Shown here piece after piece: positions 1-9,600 of a stretch of 64,000 nt of DNA. Position 1 is the stretch's first letter; every line of letters starts with the position of its first letter. The position numbers and the translations under genes were made by a program. The DNA is from Isochrysis galbana (lineage: Eukaryota; Haptophyta; Isochrysidales; Isochrysidaceae). The notes under the pieces are model-generated. The model saw nothing but the letters and a program-made list of their open reading frames with translations, made no database searches and was not told the DNA's origin. The DNA lies in contig CM030933.1 of NCBI GenBank assembly GCA_018136815.1, positions 2,487,344 to 2,551,343 on the forward strand, written 5' to 3'.

Positions 1-1847
1 CGAGGCCGGAAAAACAAGGGAACACTCGGGGAGGGAACGGGGAGGGGAGAGAGGGGGGGAGACTCCCGCGGGCCCGCCGGGGGGGGGGGGGGGGAGACGA
101 ACCTAACAGGCGATGCAGGGAGGGAGGGAGGAGGGAGGGGGCGTCGGAGCGTGACAACAGAGAGGGGGTCACGCGGGGAAACCTAATGGCGGGAGAAACG
201 CAATACAGGGAGGGGGGCATCGGAGCGTGGCGACGGGGAGGGAGTCACTCACGCGGGAGCGGGGAAACCTAACGGCGGGAGAAATGTACAAGGGGAAATG
301 AGCAAACCCCTTTACCCGCAACATTAGCATTATGAGTCACGAGCGCTACAATGTCGGATCAAGCTCGCGCTTGATCGTGGCAAGTCTCAGCGTGGGTAGG
401 GCATGGAGTGTAGAGAAGTCTTGAGAGAGGGGGGGGGGAGGGCGCGCTACATCGCGACGAGGAAAGACGAAACACCACTCCACATCGCTCACTCACCAAC
501 GAGCCAACGAGAAAACTCCGAAAACTAACGCTAACGCAACATCGTACCAATGGAACGAGAGACAAACGAATTCAAATTCGACGTGCAATGTGCAATGTGG
601 CAGAGCTTCGAGGCAACTCATTGGCTCATTGGCGAAAACAAAACTCACTCGATTTTCTTATTTTCTTTGCACACACCTCGCATTGATAGAAGCACCGCAT
701 CCGCCTAGAGTATAAAATACTCTCGATGCTGGATGCGACGTGGTGGGGGTGTGTGTTTGGGTGATTGAACGCCTTTTCATGTCTTGGGTGGTGGTGGGTG
801 GTTGAACGCTTCTCCATGTCCATGTCTTGGGTGGTGGTGATTGAACGCTTTTGCCCATGTCTTGTATTGTGGGTGATCGAGCGCTTTTCCATGTCTATCT
901 GTCTTGGGTGGTGGTGATTGAACGCTTCTCGCCGCACCGGGACTTTTGATGGCTCGCGCCTTCATCGGGGCGAAAGACGAAAGAGAGCTGTGAAGAGAGA
1001 GCGGACGGACCCGCCGGCTGAGCCGCCCGGCCCGCTCTCGGTGGTCCGTGGCTCTCAACCCCCTCCCCTTATTTATACTAAATCTTATTGCCACTGTGGC
1101 CCGTGCACTCGCACGCCGCATAACAAGCAACACAACAGCAAAGCGGCTGCGCCCACAAACCACACACGGCGCACGCACACATCACAAGCCCGCTAAGTGC
1201 CAAGTAAGAAGTAAGTGCCAAACAACATGCAAACTCGCAACAAACCGGCTACGACGGGCTAGAGAGACTGGGCGGGTCGCTATGGAAAGCTCTCGCAGGG
1301 CTCGGCGGGTGCGCCGTCGACCGGGAGGCTGATACTATTGTGACATATGATGTAAAATAAGCTGTTCTATGCGCGACACGCAACGCACACGAGCGCACGG
1401 CGGTGCTCTCTGTTGCGTTAGAAGGTAACACGTGATCCGTCATGCGGGTAGGAGCAGGCGCTACTCTCTTATGGTTCATTTTATGTTGCAAATGAGAACA
1501 GAAGGTAACGGTCCGACGCCTTGTGCGTACGCCGCGGACGGTGCGTGCGTGTGTTCATACGTAAGCATACTTTATTTGGGCAGGAGCGCTGTCGTTGCTT
1601 ACCGAGGACGCAGCCGTCAGCAGCACTACGAACCACAAAGCGCTTTTGTGGTGCGTGTCACTGCCGGTACGATGAGGCCAGATTTAACAATTACCAAGTG
1701 TTACTCAAGAGGCATCCCGTTCTATGGAATCGCCGTGGCCCTGCTTGAGCTAGAGGTGATGGTGTGCACTGATTTCCTAGAGGCTCATTTGCTGAAAATG
1801 GCGAAAAGAGGCCGCGCTCTGGCGCCTCGACGCGATTGTGCATGGTT
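1..1847. other. Low-complexity, gene-poor region with irregular tandem repeats
   Basis: The first 300 bases are G-rich with a poly-G run near 80-94 and imperfect repeats of a 'ggaaacctaa(t/c)ggcgggagaaa' theme. Between about 755 and 930 a short block recurs five times, each copy carrying a 'gattgaacgctttt' core followed by 'ccatgtcttgggtggtggt' at 30-50 base spacing. The open frames here are low-complexity or antisense and show no recognisable domain. I see no gene, tRNA or rRNA. Confidence 0.5.
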
Positions 1848-2036
1848 ACCGATGCATGCACCTGATGCGCGTCTTGAAAGGCGTGACTGAAATTCCTTCT
1901 CTGATGCAGTGGACGATATGCTGGGAGTGCTCTCGGGAACCACCGATGCATGTACCCGATGCGCGTCGTTGAAGGTGTGGCTGAAATTCTTTCTATGATA
2001 CAGTGGATTGTGTGCTGGGAGTGTTCTCGGGAACCA
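1848..2036. repeat. 94-bp direct tandem duplication
   Basis: Bases 1848-1941 and 1942-2036 are two diverged copies of one unit, each beginning 'accgatgcatg' and ending 'ctcgggaacc'. Copy 2 overlaps the end of the minus-strand reading frame next door, so the last residues and stop of that frame come from repeat sequence. Confidence 0.85.
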
Positions 2037-2440
2037 CCTCAACTTTACACTCTGGCTGTGGAGTAGCGAGATTCGTTGGGCTAGTTGAAGGAGGCGCTCG
2101 CACCCCTTCGTCGACTAGTAGTGGACGAGATGCGCCCTCTAAGTTGTCTGGGGAAACGGAGGCAGCTGGAGTGACGATTGGCGCAGCCTCTTCAGCAGCG
2201 GCGAGAGGTTCAGTGTTGTCGGTGGCGTCAGCAACATGCTCTACAGGTTCCGTCGGCGTGTCGGCTGCAACGGCCAAGTCCACGCCGCCAGTAACGGCAG
2301 CGGCTGCAGTTGAAGTTACAGTTTGATCAGCATTGTTCGCCTTTGACGCCTTGCGCATGACGCGTTCCTCCCTTCTCTTCTCTGCCATCAATATGGAGTT
2401 CTTGCGCGCAATTGCTGCACCCTCTGGCGTGTTGAACTGG
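1993..2440 (-). CDS. Hypothetical protein, 3' exon (gene incomplete)
   Basis: A minus-strand frame opens at a plausible acceptor (AG before GTCCGTGGCC, about 2440) and ends at 1993. It begins VRGQFNTPEGAAIARKNSI, a helical stretch reminiscent of the end of an AP2-like domain, then runs into a basic segment (MAEKRREERVMRKASKANN) and an Ala/Pro/Glu-rich tail without recognisable fold. Further exons probably lie upstream at 2450-2960, where fragments such as RWYLGVSSVSEFNEAMRRR are readable in minus frames, but I could not join them convincingly. Its C-terminus is made by the 94-bp repeat. Function unknown; it could be a transcription-factor-like gene or a transposon remnant. Confidence 0.35.
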
Positions 2441-2966
2441 CCACGGACCTACCATGGTCGTTGCCAGGCAGGAAACATCTCATGCGCATGATGTGGCCTT
2501 TCTTAGCAAGGTGGCTCGAATGGTGGCGTGCACGAGCATGACTTGCACTACCCCAAGATCTTTGGCATGCGCCGCAGAGATGTGCGTCAGTGTTGGGACT
2601 GATGAGCGGTTCAAGGGTTGGCGGCCAAACCTGACGGCGCCACGCTGTGAGCGCCTCGGACTCAGAGATGGTGTCCCGCGACGATTCGGTGACATCCTTC
2701 AGCTGCCTGCCTACCATGGAGTCCTTCGCCTCATTCGTAACCTGCCAGACAAGAGGTCGCACAGCAAGGACTATGTGAGCTGCCTAGCTCGGCTAGCACC
2801 AGCTTGCCTCGAGTCTGCGCCGCTCGGCTAGGCACCATGGCGTACCTTGGGCAGCCGTCGACGCATTGCCTCGTTGAATTCGGAAACGGAGGACACTCCA
2901 AGGTACCACCTGCACTCGAAGGGAGGTGGATGGTCTTGGTTGGGGCACAAGACTACCAAGTGCTGG

Positions 2967-3420
2967 CTAGTGGGCAACATGGGAAGACAATTGATGCAGC
3001 ACGAGCGGGCCGCACTTGGTCATCTGCCACGCCACGCCGAAGCACACCAGCACCAGAACTCCTCCGATGACCATCGAGCGCCCGATGATCTGCACCGCCT
3101 TCTCGCGCGCTTCCTCGGCGGCTTTCTCCCTCGCCGAGAGCGGCTTGTCCGCGAAATCGAGCTTTACCTTGCCGCGCTGAAGTGATTTGTAGAAGTCTTG
3201 GAGGTAGGCGTAGCGCCCGGCGCCCATCGCGTGCAGCTGCTGTGCAGCTGATGTCTCGGACCCCGCGTGCTCCAGTCCGTATTTAGCAGCGGAGTGGGAG
3301 GTGGTGGAGGAAGAGGCGGTCTTCTTGGAGGAGGTGGTCGACGAAGTCTTCTTCACGCTCGAGAGTCTCCGTCCGAAGCACGCGAGGGCGGAGGGAGAAG
3401 GGCTTTGGGAGGGTACAGGT
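2967..3420 (-). CDS. Small Ser-rich protein with C-terminal membrane segment (N-terminus unresolved)
   Basis: The believable part of this minus-strand frame runs from a Ser/Thr/Lys-rich linker (SSVKKTSSTTSSKKTASS) into YGLEHAGSETSAAQQLHAMG, a charged region (LDFADKPLSAREKAAEEARE) and one hydrophobic helix (about 3030-3090, MVIGGVLVLVCFGVAW), ending at 2967. The upstream continuation to 3968 is low-complexity Pro/Ser/Leu sequence from a GA/CT tract and is probably not protein. This is likely a single-pass organelle membrane protein with a missing N-terminal exon. No family recognised. The last 15 residues after WQMTK may be intronic, since a GTGCGG donor-like site lies there. Confidence 0.4.
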
Positions 3421-3539
3421 AAGAAGCAGGAGCAGCTGGAGGTCCGAGCGAACCGCGAGGACGGGAGCGAGGAGAGTGGAGAGAGAGATGTGGTCTTCCT
3501 GGGGAGGGAGAGCGGCGGGCGCTTGTGTGCTGAGCAAAG

Positions 3540-3780
3540 GAGAGAGAGGGAGGGAGGGAAGGAGGGGGAGAGGTGAAGAAGCCTTGGGTTGGTGTGTGGC
3601 TCGCGATGGGCCCCACGCTGCAGCAGGAGGGCGAGGCCGTCGAGGCGGCAGCGAGAGGAGAGCATTGGGGGGGAAGGGGCGAAAGAGAGAGAGAGAGAGA
3701 GAGAAGGGCGGAGCGGGGAGGGGGCTTGGAGGGAGGCAGGAGGAGCAACAGGCGAAGGGGGCCCGGGCGAGAGGAAGAGA
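3540..3780. repeat. GA-rich microsatellite
   Basis: Purine-rich on the plus strand (gagagagaggga patterns), so CT-rich on the strand of the adjacent minus-strand gene and lying at its 5' side. A poly-C stretch follows at about 3862-3912. Confidence 0.85.
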
Positions 3781-4138
3781 ACTGAATAAACGCCTCGGAG
3801 AGAGAAGAGTTCGCCGGGGGGCGGCGGAGGCCCGCACGGCTCCCTGCTGATTGATTGCAGCCCCCCCCCCCTTCGGCGACCGTACCCCCCCCCTCCCCCC
3901 CCCCCCCCCCCTTCCCTTTCAGCCTCTTCACAGTCTATGTAGAACCTATTCTTGGGACGTGTGCTCACTGTGCGCCAATCCTCCTGTCTGTCCTAAAGTA
4001 TTTTTGGGGGAGCGGACGCAAAACCACCGTTTGGGTTTTCACTAAGAGCCTACGACCCTCGGGAGAAATTTGGGGTCCGAAAATTGGACCCCTGAAAAAG
4101 CGAGAAAATGCTACCAAGAATCGCACCTCGTCTGCGAG

Positions 4139-4329
4139 CCTAGATGGGAAATACGTATTTACCGTATTTGGCCAAAGGCCAAATACAGCATATGTATTTG
4201 GCTGTATTTGAAGCGCGTCCTGGGTTGTAGGCCTCGAATGTATTTGAAGTGTATTTGGCCGGAGGCCAAATACATATGTATTTGGCTGTATATGCGGGCC
4301 CCAGCACCGTATTTCCCATCTACATCTAT
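4139..4329. mobile_element. MITE-like element copy A, 15-bp inverted repeats and 9-bp flanking direct repeat
   Basis: Bases 4141-4155 (TAGATGGGAAATACG) are the perfect reverse complement of 4308-4322. The interior holds palindromic 'gtatttggcc-aa/gg-aggccaaatac' modules. The block is bracketed by the 9-base direct repeat GTCTGCGAG at 4130-4138 and 4330-4338. A 9-bp target duplication is typical of Mutator-like transposons, so this looks like a short non-autonomous MULE derivative. It has no coding capacity. Related sequences occur at 4810, 25791, 30845 and 31000. Confidence 0.7.
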
Positions 4330-4379
4330 GTCTGCGAGACCCCGCTCCCCCAAGCCCAAGCTAGTTTGAACCCCCCTCC

Positions 4380-4740
4380 CCGTCCCCCTGCGATCGCATG
4401 CTGCGCCAGCTGCGCCCCGGCGGCTTCCCCGACATCTTCCCCCTCCTCGTGTGCCCGGTGACGCCCAACGCGAGGGCGGGGGCCAAGGGGTTTCTCTTTC
4501 TCTAATACCATCCCTGGTCCGTGGGGGCGCGCTCCGTGCTGGGCAACAAGCGCCCCGGCTGGTTTGTTTGTGCCATTGCCAGGCCTTGGGCCTTGGTGGA
4601 TGGCGCGTCGAGGACCACTTCGAGGTGCTCACGCCCGACAAGGCTGGCGTGGACGGTCGCCGCGTGACACACCTGACGGACGTCGCGCTGCTGCTACCCC
4701 CCAGCACCGGGCTGCTCCCCTCCTCCCATGACGATCGTGA
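4380..4740 (+). pseudogene. Possible coding remnant between two MITE copies
   Basis: The plus strand reads MLRQLRPGGFPDIFPLLVC and, about 180 bases on and in another frame, LGGWRVEDHFEVLTPDKAG followed by RRVTHLTDVALLLPPSTG. Both segments look like real protein in codon use, but they are in different frames, and I recognise neither. They could be two exons of a small gene or a decayed gene invaded by the flanking elements. Confidence 0.25.
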
Positions 4741-4809
4741 TGGGGGCCACTATGTCGCATCGAGAGTATTTAGTATACGAGCAGCTTGATTCCACACACT
4801 ACCACTACC

Positions 4810-5010
4810 CTACATGGTAAACACGGGTTTACCGTGTTTGTACAGAGGCCAAAAACAGCCCGTTTTCACCGTGTTCCAAACGCCCTCCCTAGCAGCATGC
4901 CGTGTTTGCGAGGTTCCCGTGTTTCTAGAAAAGCGAAAAGCCAGCAAAAACAGGCCGTATTTGCTGTGTTTGGTGTTTGGAGGCTCCCCCTGCCGTGTTT
5001 CACATCTAGG
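4810..5010. mobile_element. MITE-like element copy B
   Basis: The left end (ctacatggtaaacacgg) and right end (ccgtgtttcacatctag) form a 14/17 inverted repeat closely related to copy A. The interior shares 'ggccaaaaacagcccgtttt' with other copies in the window. The flanks ACCACTACC (4801-4809) and ACCACTATA (5011-5019) match at 7 of 9 positions, consistent with an older 9-bp target duplication. No ORF. Confidence 0.65.
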
Positions 5011-5419
5011 ACCACTATACCTTCTATCTCCTCTATCTATAGATACTATCTATGATGTGGCGCGAATAGTGGCGGTCGGCGGCAGTGCTCAACGTCGTGG
5101 CGCGCCCGTTGGATGAGTAGATGAGTAGGTGCCGCGGGTGGGCGGAGGCCACCACGCCGACGATCTGAGAGAGGAAGAGGACGACGCTGTGCTTTCTACT
5201 TTCTACTTCTACGGAGATATTCGTGGAAGCTTGAAAGGGGGGGCGGGGAGGAGTGCGTGTGTGTGCGAGGCGCTGATTTGGCGCCGCCATCGCACGAGTC
5301 TGCTTATTCACTCTTCGGCGACCATTCTTTCTGTTAACCGGGGTTGAGACGGGAAGCTCCTCCAGGCATCCCACATCACCGAGTCCAACCTGTCTTTATC
5401 AATGGATCGTGGCTAACCT

Positions 5420-5520
5420 TTCTGTCACTCGGGGGTCGAACCGCCCCTCTCTCCTCGTCTCCTCGCGCCACTCTCTTCTCTCGTCTCTCCTCTCTCTCTC
5501 CTTCCTTGCCGCCCACAATC

Positions 5521-5570
<50 letters not shown>

Positions 5571-6100
5571 CCTCTCTGCGCTCGCCTCCGCCGGCTCCCC
5601 GCCCGCACTTGCCACCCAACCCCCTCGAGTATCCACCACATTCGCGAGAAATCTATCTCTTCACGGTCTCCCACGTGGCGAACTCTCTCGACCTCCCGCC
5701 CCCCCCCCCCCCCCCCCCCCCCTCTCTTCGGCCTCTCCCTCTCTCTCCCTCTCTCCTCGCGGTTTCTCCTTTCTCCATCTCTTCACTTCTCGACTTCCTC
5801 AGATTTAAAACCCCACCCTTCATCTCCCTTCCCCACCGCCCTTCTTTCTCTCTTCCGACGGGCGGAGCCACCGACCGAGAGAGGCACCCCCCCCCACTCT
5901 CTCCCACTCCCTCTCCCTCTCCCTCTCCCTTCCCTCTTCCCCTTTCCTCCCCTCCCTTCCCCTCGCTGCCAGCGCGCAGCCAATCCTCCCTCTTCCCCCC
6001 CTCCCCCCCTCCCCCTCCCCCCTCCCCTTCCCCCTTCTTCTCCTTCTCCTTCCCTCCCACAGGAGAAACCGAGAGAGCGGCGCCTGCTCGCACCTCACAC
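5420..6100. repeat. CT-rich tract with (CT)n 5521-5568 and poly-C 5698-5722
   Basis: This pyrimidine-rich stretch runs to the start codon of the next plus-strand gene. It contains a pure CT dinucleotide run, a poly-C run and many CCCTCTCCCT blocks. It forms long Pro/Ser/Leu ORFs in several frames that have no protein character. It probably includes the promoter and 5' UTR of the 6108 gene, but no TATA box or initiator can be assigned. Confidence 0.85.
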
Positions 6101-6107
6101 TGCCTGA

Positions 6108-7331
6108 ATGGCTCGTACCCGGCTTGCGCTGCTGCTGAGCTTCCTTGCGCACGGTGCGAGGACTGCCACACCCGAGCCTTGCTACTGTGGCTGGATCCTC
6201 GACTACGCCTGCCCAAACTTCGCGGAGCCGGGCACGCAGGGCTATGCGACCGATGACGGCTCGAGCTGCTTCGCCTACTGCTGCCCCGAGTCACCGTGGC
6301 CGCCTCCGACGCCGCCGGCGCCGCCACCATCACCGTCTCCACCGTTCTCGTGTGATTGTGGCTGGACCTCGCAGTACGCATGCCCAAACTCGGGCCAACG
6401 AGGTTGGCTGGGCTTTGCCGAGGATGATGGCTCTGACTGCTTCGACTACTGCTGCCCCCTCAGCCCCTCACAACCGCCGCCATTGCCACCATCACCGCCG
6501 CCGCCGCCCTCGCCCCCGCCGCCGAATCCGTCGCCACCTACCCCTCCCTCGCCCCCCTTTTCGTGTGACTGCGGCTGGACCTCCCAGTACGCGTGTCCCA
6601 ACTCGGGCCAACGCGGCTGGCTGGGCTTTGCCGAGGACGATGGCTCTGATTGCTTCAACCACTGCTGCCCTGACAGCCCCTCGCCACCGCCATCAGCGCC
6701 CTCGCCTCCCTCATCGCCGTCACCTCCGCCACAGCCGCAGCAGCCCGCCTGCGCGTCCTGCGACGCCGGGACTGAGTGCGGCTATTGCCTCAAGCTGGTG
6801 CCCAACTGCCCCTTCTGGCCCAAGTTGATCAAGCCAAAGTGCGGGCCCGACTCGCCAGAGGGCGAGTGGTGCCAAGGCGATGGGACGTGCGGCACCGACA
6901 ACCCGGCCAACAAGTGCTTTCTCGTGGAAGAGGTATACTACCGAATCGACTGCGACCTGATCCCGCCGTCGCCTCCGCCGCCCTTGCCACCACGCTCTCC
7001 TTCGCCGCCGAACGACTCGGCATACTTGCCCGCTCCACCCCCTCCGGCTGACCTCTCCGGGCTAGACCAGTCGCTCGAAACGCCCGACGACAGCATCCTT
7101 GGCCCTCTGAATCTTCCTCTTCTGATCGTTATCATCGTGCTCGCAATCTGTATCCCGTGCCTCATCGTCGTGCTCTTCTGGTACTGCTGCCCCGGACGGT
7201 GCATGTGCCGTAAGGAGCCCGATGCTAAGGCCGTGCCGCCACCGGCCGAGCCGAATAGCCTGGGTTACGGCGGAACGCTCGTCGTTGACGACGGCACTGT
7301 TCCACCAGAGACAAATATCGATAGGTTGTAG
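6108..7331 (+). CDS. Proline-rich type I membrane protein with three CxCGW repeats
   Basis: A complete single-exon gene of 407 residues. Residues 1-20 form a signal peptide. Three 36-residue cysteine repeats at 25-60, 82-117 and 153-188 follow the pattern CxCGW-x4-YACPN-x4-G-x2-G-x-A-x-DDGS-x-CF-x2-CCP. They are separated by (Ser-Pro)n linkers like those of pherophorins and other hydroxyproline-rich algal wall proteins. A different Cys-rich domain occupies about 215-280, a second Pro-rich stalk follows, then one membrane helix near 343-367, a Cys-rich juxtamembrane turn and a short cytoplasmic tail. Repeats 2 and 3 are nearly identical, so they duplicated recently. Likely a cell-surface or extracellular-matrix anchoring protein. 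The Cys repeat family is not one I can name. The start is well supported by the signal peptide. Confidence 0.85.
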   Translation: MARTRLALLLSFLAHGARTATPEPCYCGWILDYACPNFAEPGTQGYATDDGSSCFAYCCPESPWPPPTPPAPPPSPSPPFSCDCGWTSQYACPNSGQRGWLGFAEDDGSDCFDYCCPLSPSQPPPLPPSPPPPPSPPPPNPSPPTPPSPPFSCDCGWTSQYACPNSGQRGWLGFAEDDGSDCFNHCCPDSPSPPPSAPSPPSSPSPPPQPQQPACASCDAGTECGYCLKLVPNCPFWPKLIKPKCGPDSPEGEWCQGDGTCGTDNPANKCFLVEEVYYRIDCDLIPPSPPPPLPPRSPSPPNDSAYLPAPPPPADLSGLDQSLETPDDSILGPLNLPLLIVIIVLAICIPCLIVVLFWYCCPGRCMCRKEPDAKAVPPPAEPNSLGYGGTLVVDDGTVPPETNIDRL

Positions 7332-9600
7332 TCGCTGGGCGCGCACTGCACCCGACATGCGTCGATTGGCGCGTTGCCGGGCGCCTAGCTCGACGAGCTT
7401 GTGCTTTGTGCCCTTCCCAAAAGCATGTGTCCTACGGCCGCCGTCGAGATGTCGGACACAATCGTGCCGTCACAGGCCCACGTAGCGCCTCTTGGCTGCT
7501 GACCGCATTGGCAGCCATCCTTATGTGTGATGTGTCTGCGATGTCGTTTCAGTGTCTGCTGAGGAAGCGTTTCGTAGGAGCTTTGATGTGGATCGGATCT
7601 GCCGCCCTATGGTGTAGCAAATGATGTACTACTATGATGTGAGCCTCCGTCCCAAGCTCCATGAATTCGGATGGCGCTTGCGCAAGGCCCAACGCCAAGC
7701 ATTTGAGTTTTAGTGACGAGTAACACTGTTTGCTATACGGCTTCTCTTTCTTGTTTGTTCTCTTCCGTGCATTGTGCAAGGTTTTCGTCAGCCCACCCAC
7801 CTTCACCTTGCGCACTTGCGCACCGCCGTACACGTGGTGTGTCTTGCGTGTTAGCGTGTCGCAGTGTGGTCGTATTTTTGGGTTGGATTTCACTCTTCGA
7901 TGTCTCTCTTTCTCGTTGATGGAGAAGGGAGTTGAGGGGATTCCAAATTGCGGGGAGAAAAAAAACCTTTTAATATTCTCGCCTCGCGAACTAACTTTCA
8001 AAGGAAACCTTTTAATGTTCTCGCCTCGTGCGCGGTGCTGAGATTCACTTTCGTAGCCACGCCCCTTCCCTTCTCGCTCCCCCACTACCCGCCTTGCGGC
8101 ATCTCCCCTTGTGCTCTACTTAGGGGCTCAGGTTGTTGGGGGGGGGTTGGGCTGGGCGGAGTGCACTGCTTGTCCCCAGCGAGTGTTCTCGCCTTCCTTC
8201 CGTGTCGCTGGGTGACCTGTTTCTTGTTAGTGTCATTCGGGTGTCGTGTCGTCTTTGAAACTCCTGTTTTATTTGCGCAGTGAGATTGTGCCCCCAAGTT
8301 GGGCTTGGGGCGGGTTATAGGTGTGTCTTAGGCCAGTCGTTCGGCAAAGCCGAGCGCTTCCGCCACTTGGCTTAGGGTGTTGCTCATTCTCAGTCTACCC
8401 TGTTGGTCCTCTGTGAAGATTGGGGTACTAAGCTCCAGCGGGGTTTTGATTTTGGGTTTCCTTCCCTGGGCGGCCTTGCCGGTTCTCGCTGAGTGAGTTA
8501 TAGAGGCTCGGCGGGGCGCGGCCTCTCACGAGGGTAGCGGGTAGCGAATCTTATGAGCGTGGCTTCTAAGGTTGGTATGTAGTCAAATTCATATGATTCG
8601 AATTCCGAATTCCACTCTCTAGAAGTCTCTAATGATGTATCTCCATGCTATTACGTAGACGTAGAGGGACTTTAGGCTGTCGGGCCTTGCCGGCCTCCTG
8701 GGGACCTGAAGAGGGGCCGCAAGCGCGCGCCATGGGCCCCCGCCGCAGGGAAGAGAGGAGGAAAAGGAAAGAGGGAGGGGAGGGGGGAGCGGCAGCTCTC
8801 CCCTCCGGCAGAAACGTGTCTTCTCGCCCCGTTTGGGTAGCAGAGAAGACGGGGGCGCCAGAGCCAGGAGGGAAGGACCGCGGCTCGCCGCGGCCACTCG
8901 CTTCGGCGAGGAGAGATTAGCGCTCCTAGGCCCCTATTCGCGAATGCCCCCCCCCCCCCCGCGTTGCTTTTACCCGAAAGGGGTTTTCCCCCAGCGTGGA
9001 CTCGAGGAGAGGACGTGCTGGGGTGCGCGGGGTCGGTGCGTGCACTGGGGGGAGGACAAATATCGAGGGGAGGGGGCAGTGCCCCCTCCCCCCGGTAGCA
9101 CTCGGACACCTGGCTCGTCAGGCATGGCGGGATTCCGGGATGGAAAAGTTGTGTCCAATTAGCTAGTGGGGTTGGCTAGGATATAACATTAATTATTTTA
9201 TTTTACATAGATATCTTTAGAACTCATAAGAAATACTTTCGGCGTATATCGAGCAGCATTGTCTTGAGTACTTGCAAGAAGTACTAGGGGGAAATCGTGG
9301 CGGCAGCCCCAACCACATCTCCATCAACTGGGCGTGCCCGCACAAGGTATGACTAGAGGCCTTGAGGGCGCGGGCCACATACGCAGGGCGCGGTTGAGGG
9401 CGGGCAGCGGTGCGGCCCCGGAAAGCTGCACCGTAATTACATCATTCTTGCAACACATTCACCAAACAACGCGCATGATGCCCAATGGGATGGATGAGCA
9501 TTCCCGTTCATCTCTCACCTTGACGAGCGGTTCGGTGACCGGCCAAATCGAGATTAGCGCAAGATTCATGTCGTAAACATCACGTGCTCCAGGAAGATAT
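7332..9600. other. Intergenic region
   Basis: Holds the 3' flank of the 6108 gene and of the opposing giant gene. The only structure seen is a short direct repeat at 7960-8030 ('gaaaccttttaatrttctcgcctcg' twice) and low-complexity poly-C/G runs at 8947-8960 and 9065-9095. An AT-rich stretch at 9178-9240 may belong to the 3' end of the giant gene. No coding signal is recognised. Confidence 0.5.

Noticed and set aside
5409..6256. Long Ser/Pro/Leu frames and antisense Arg/Glu frames
   Set aside because: Translations of CT/GA microsatellites with no domain, signal or splice context.
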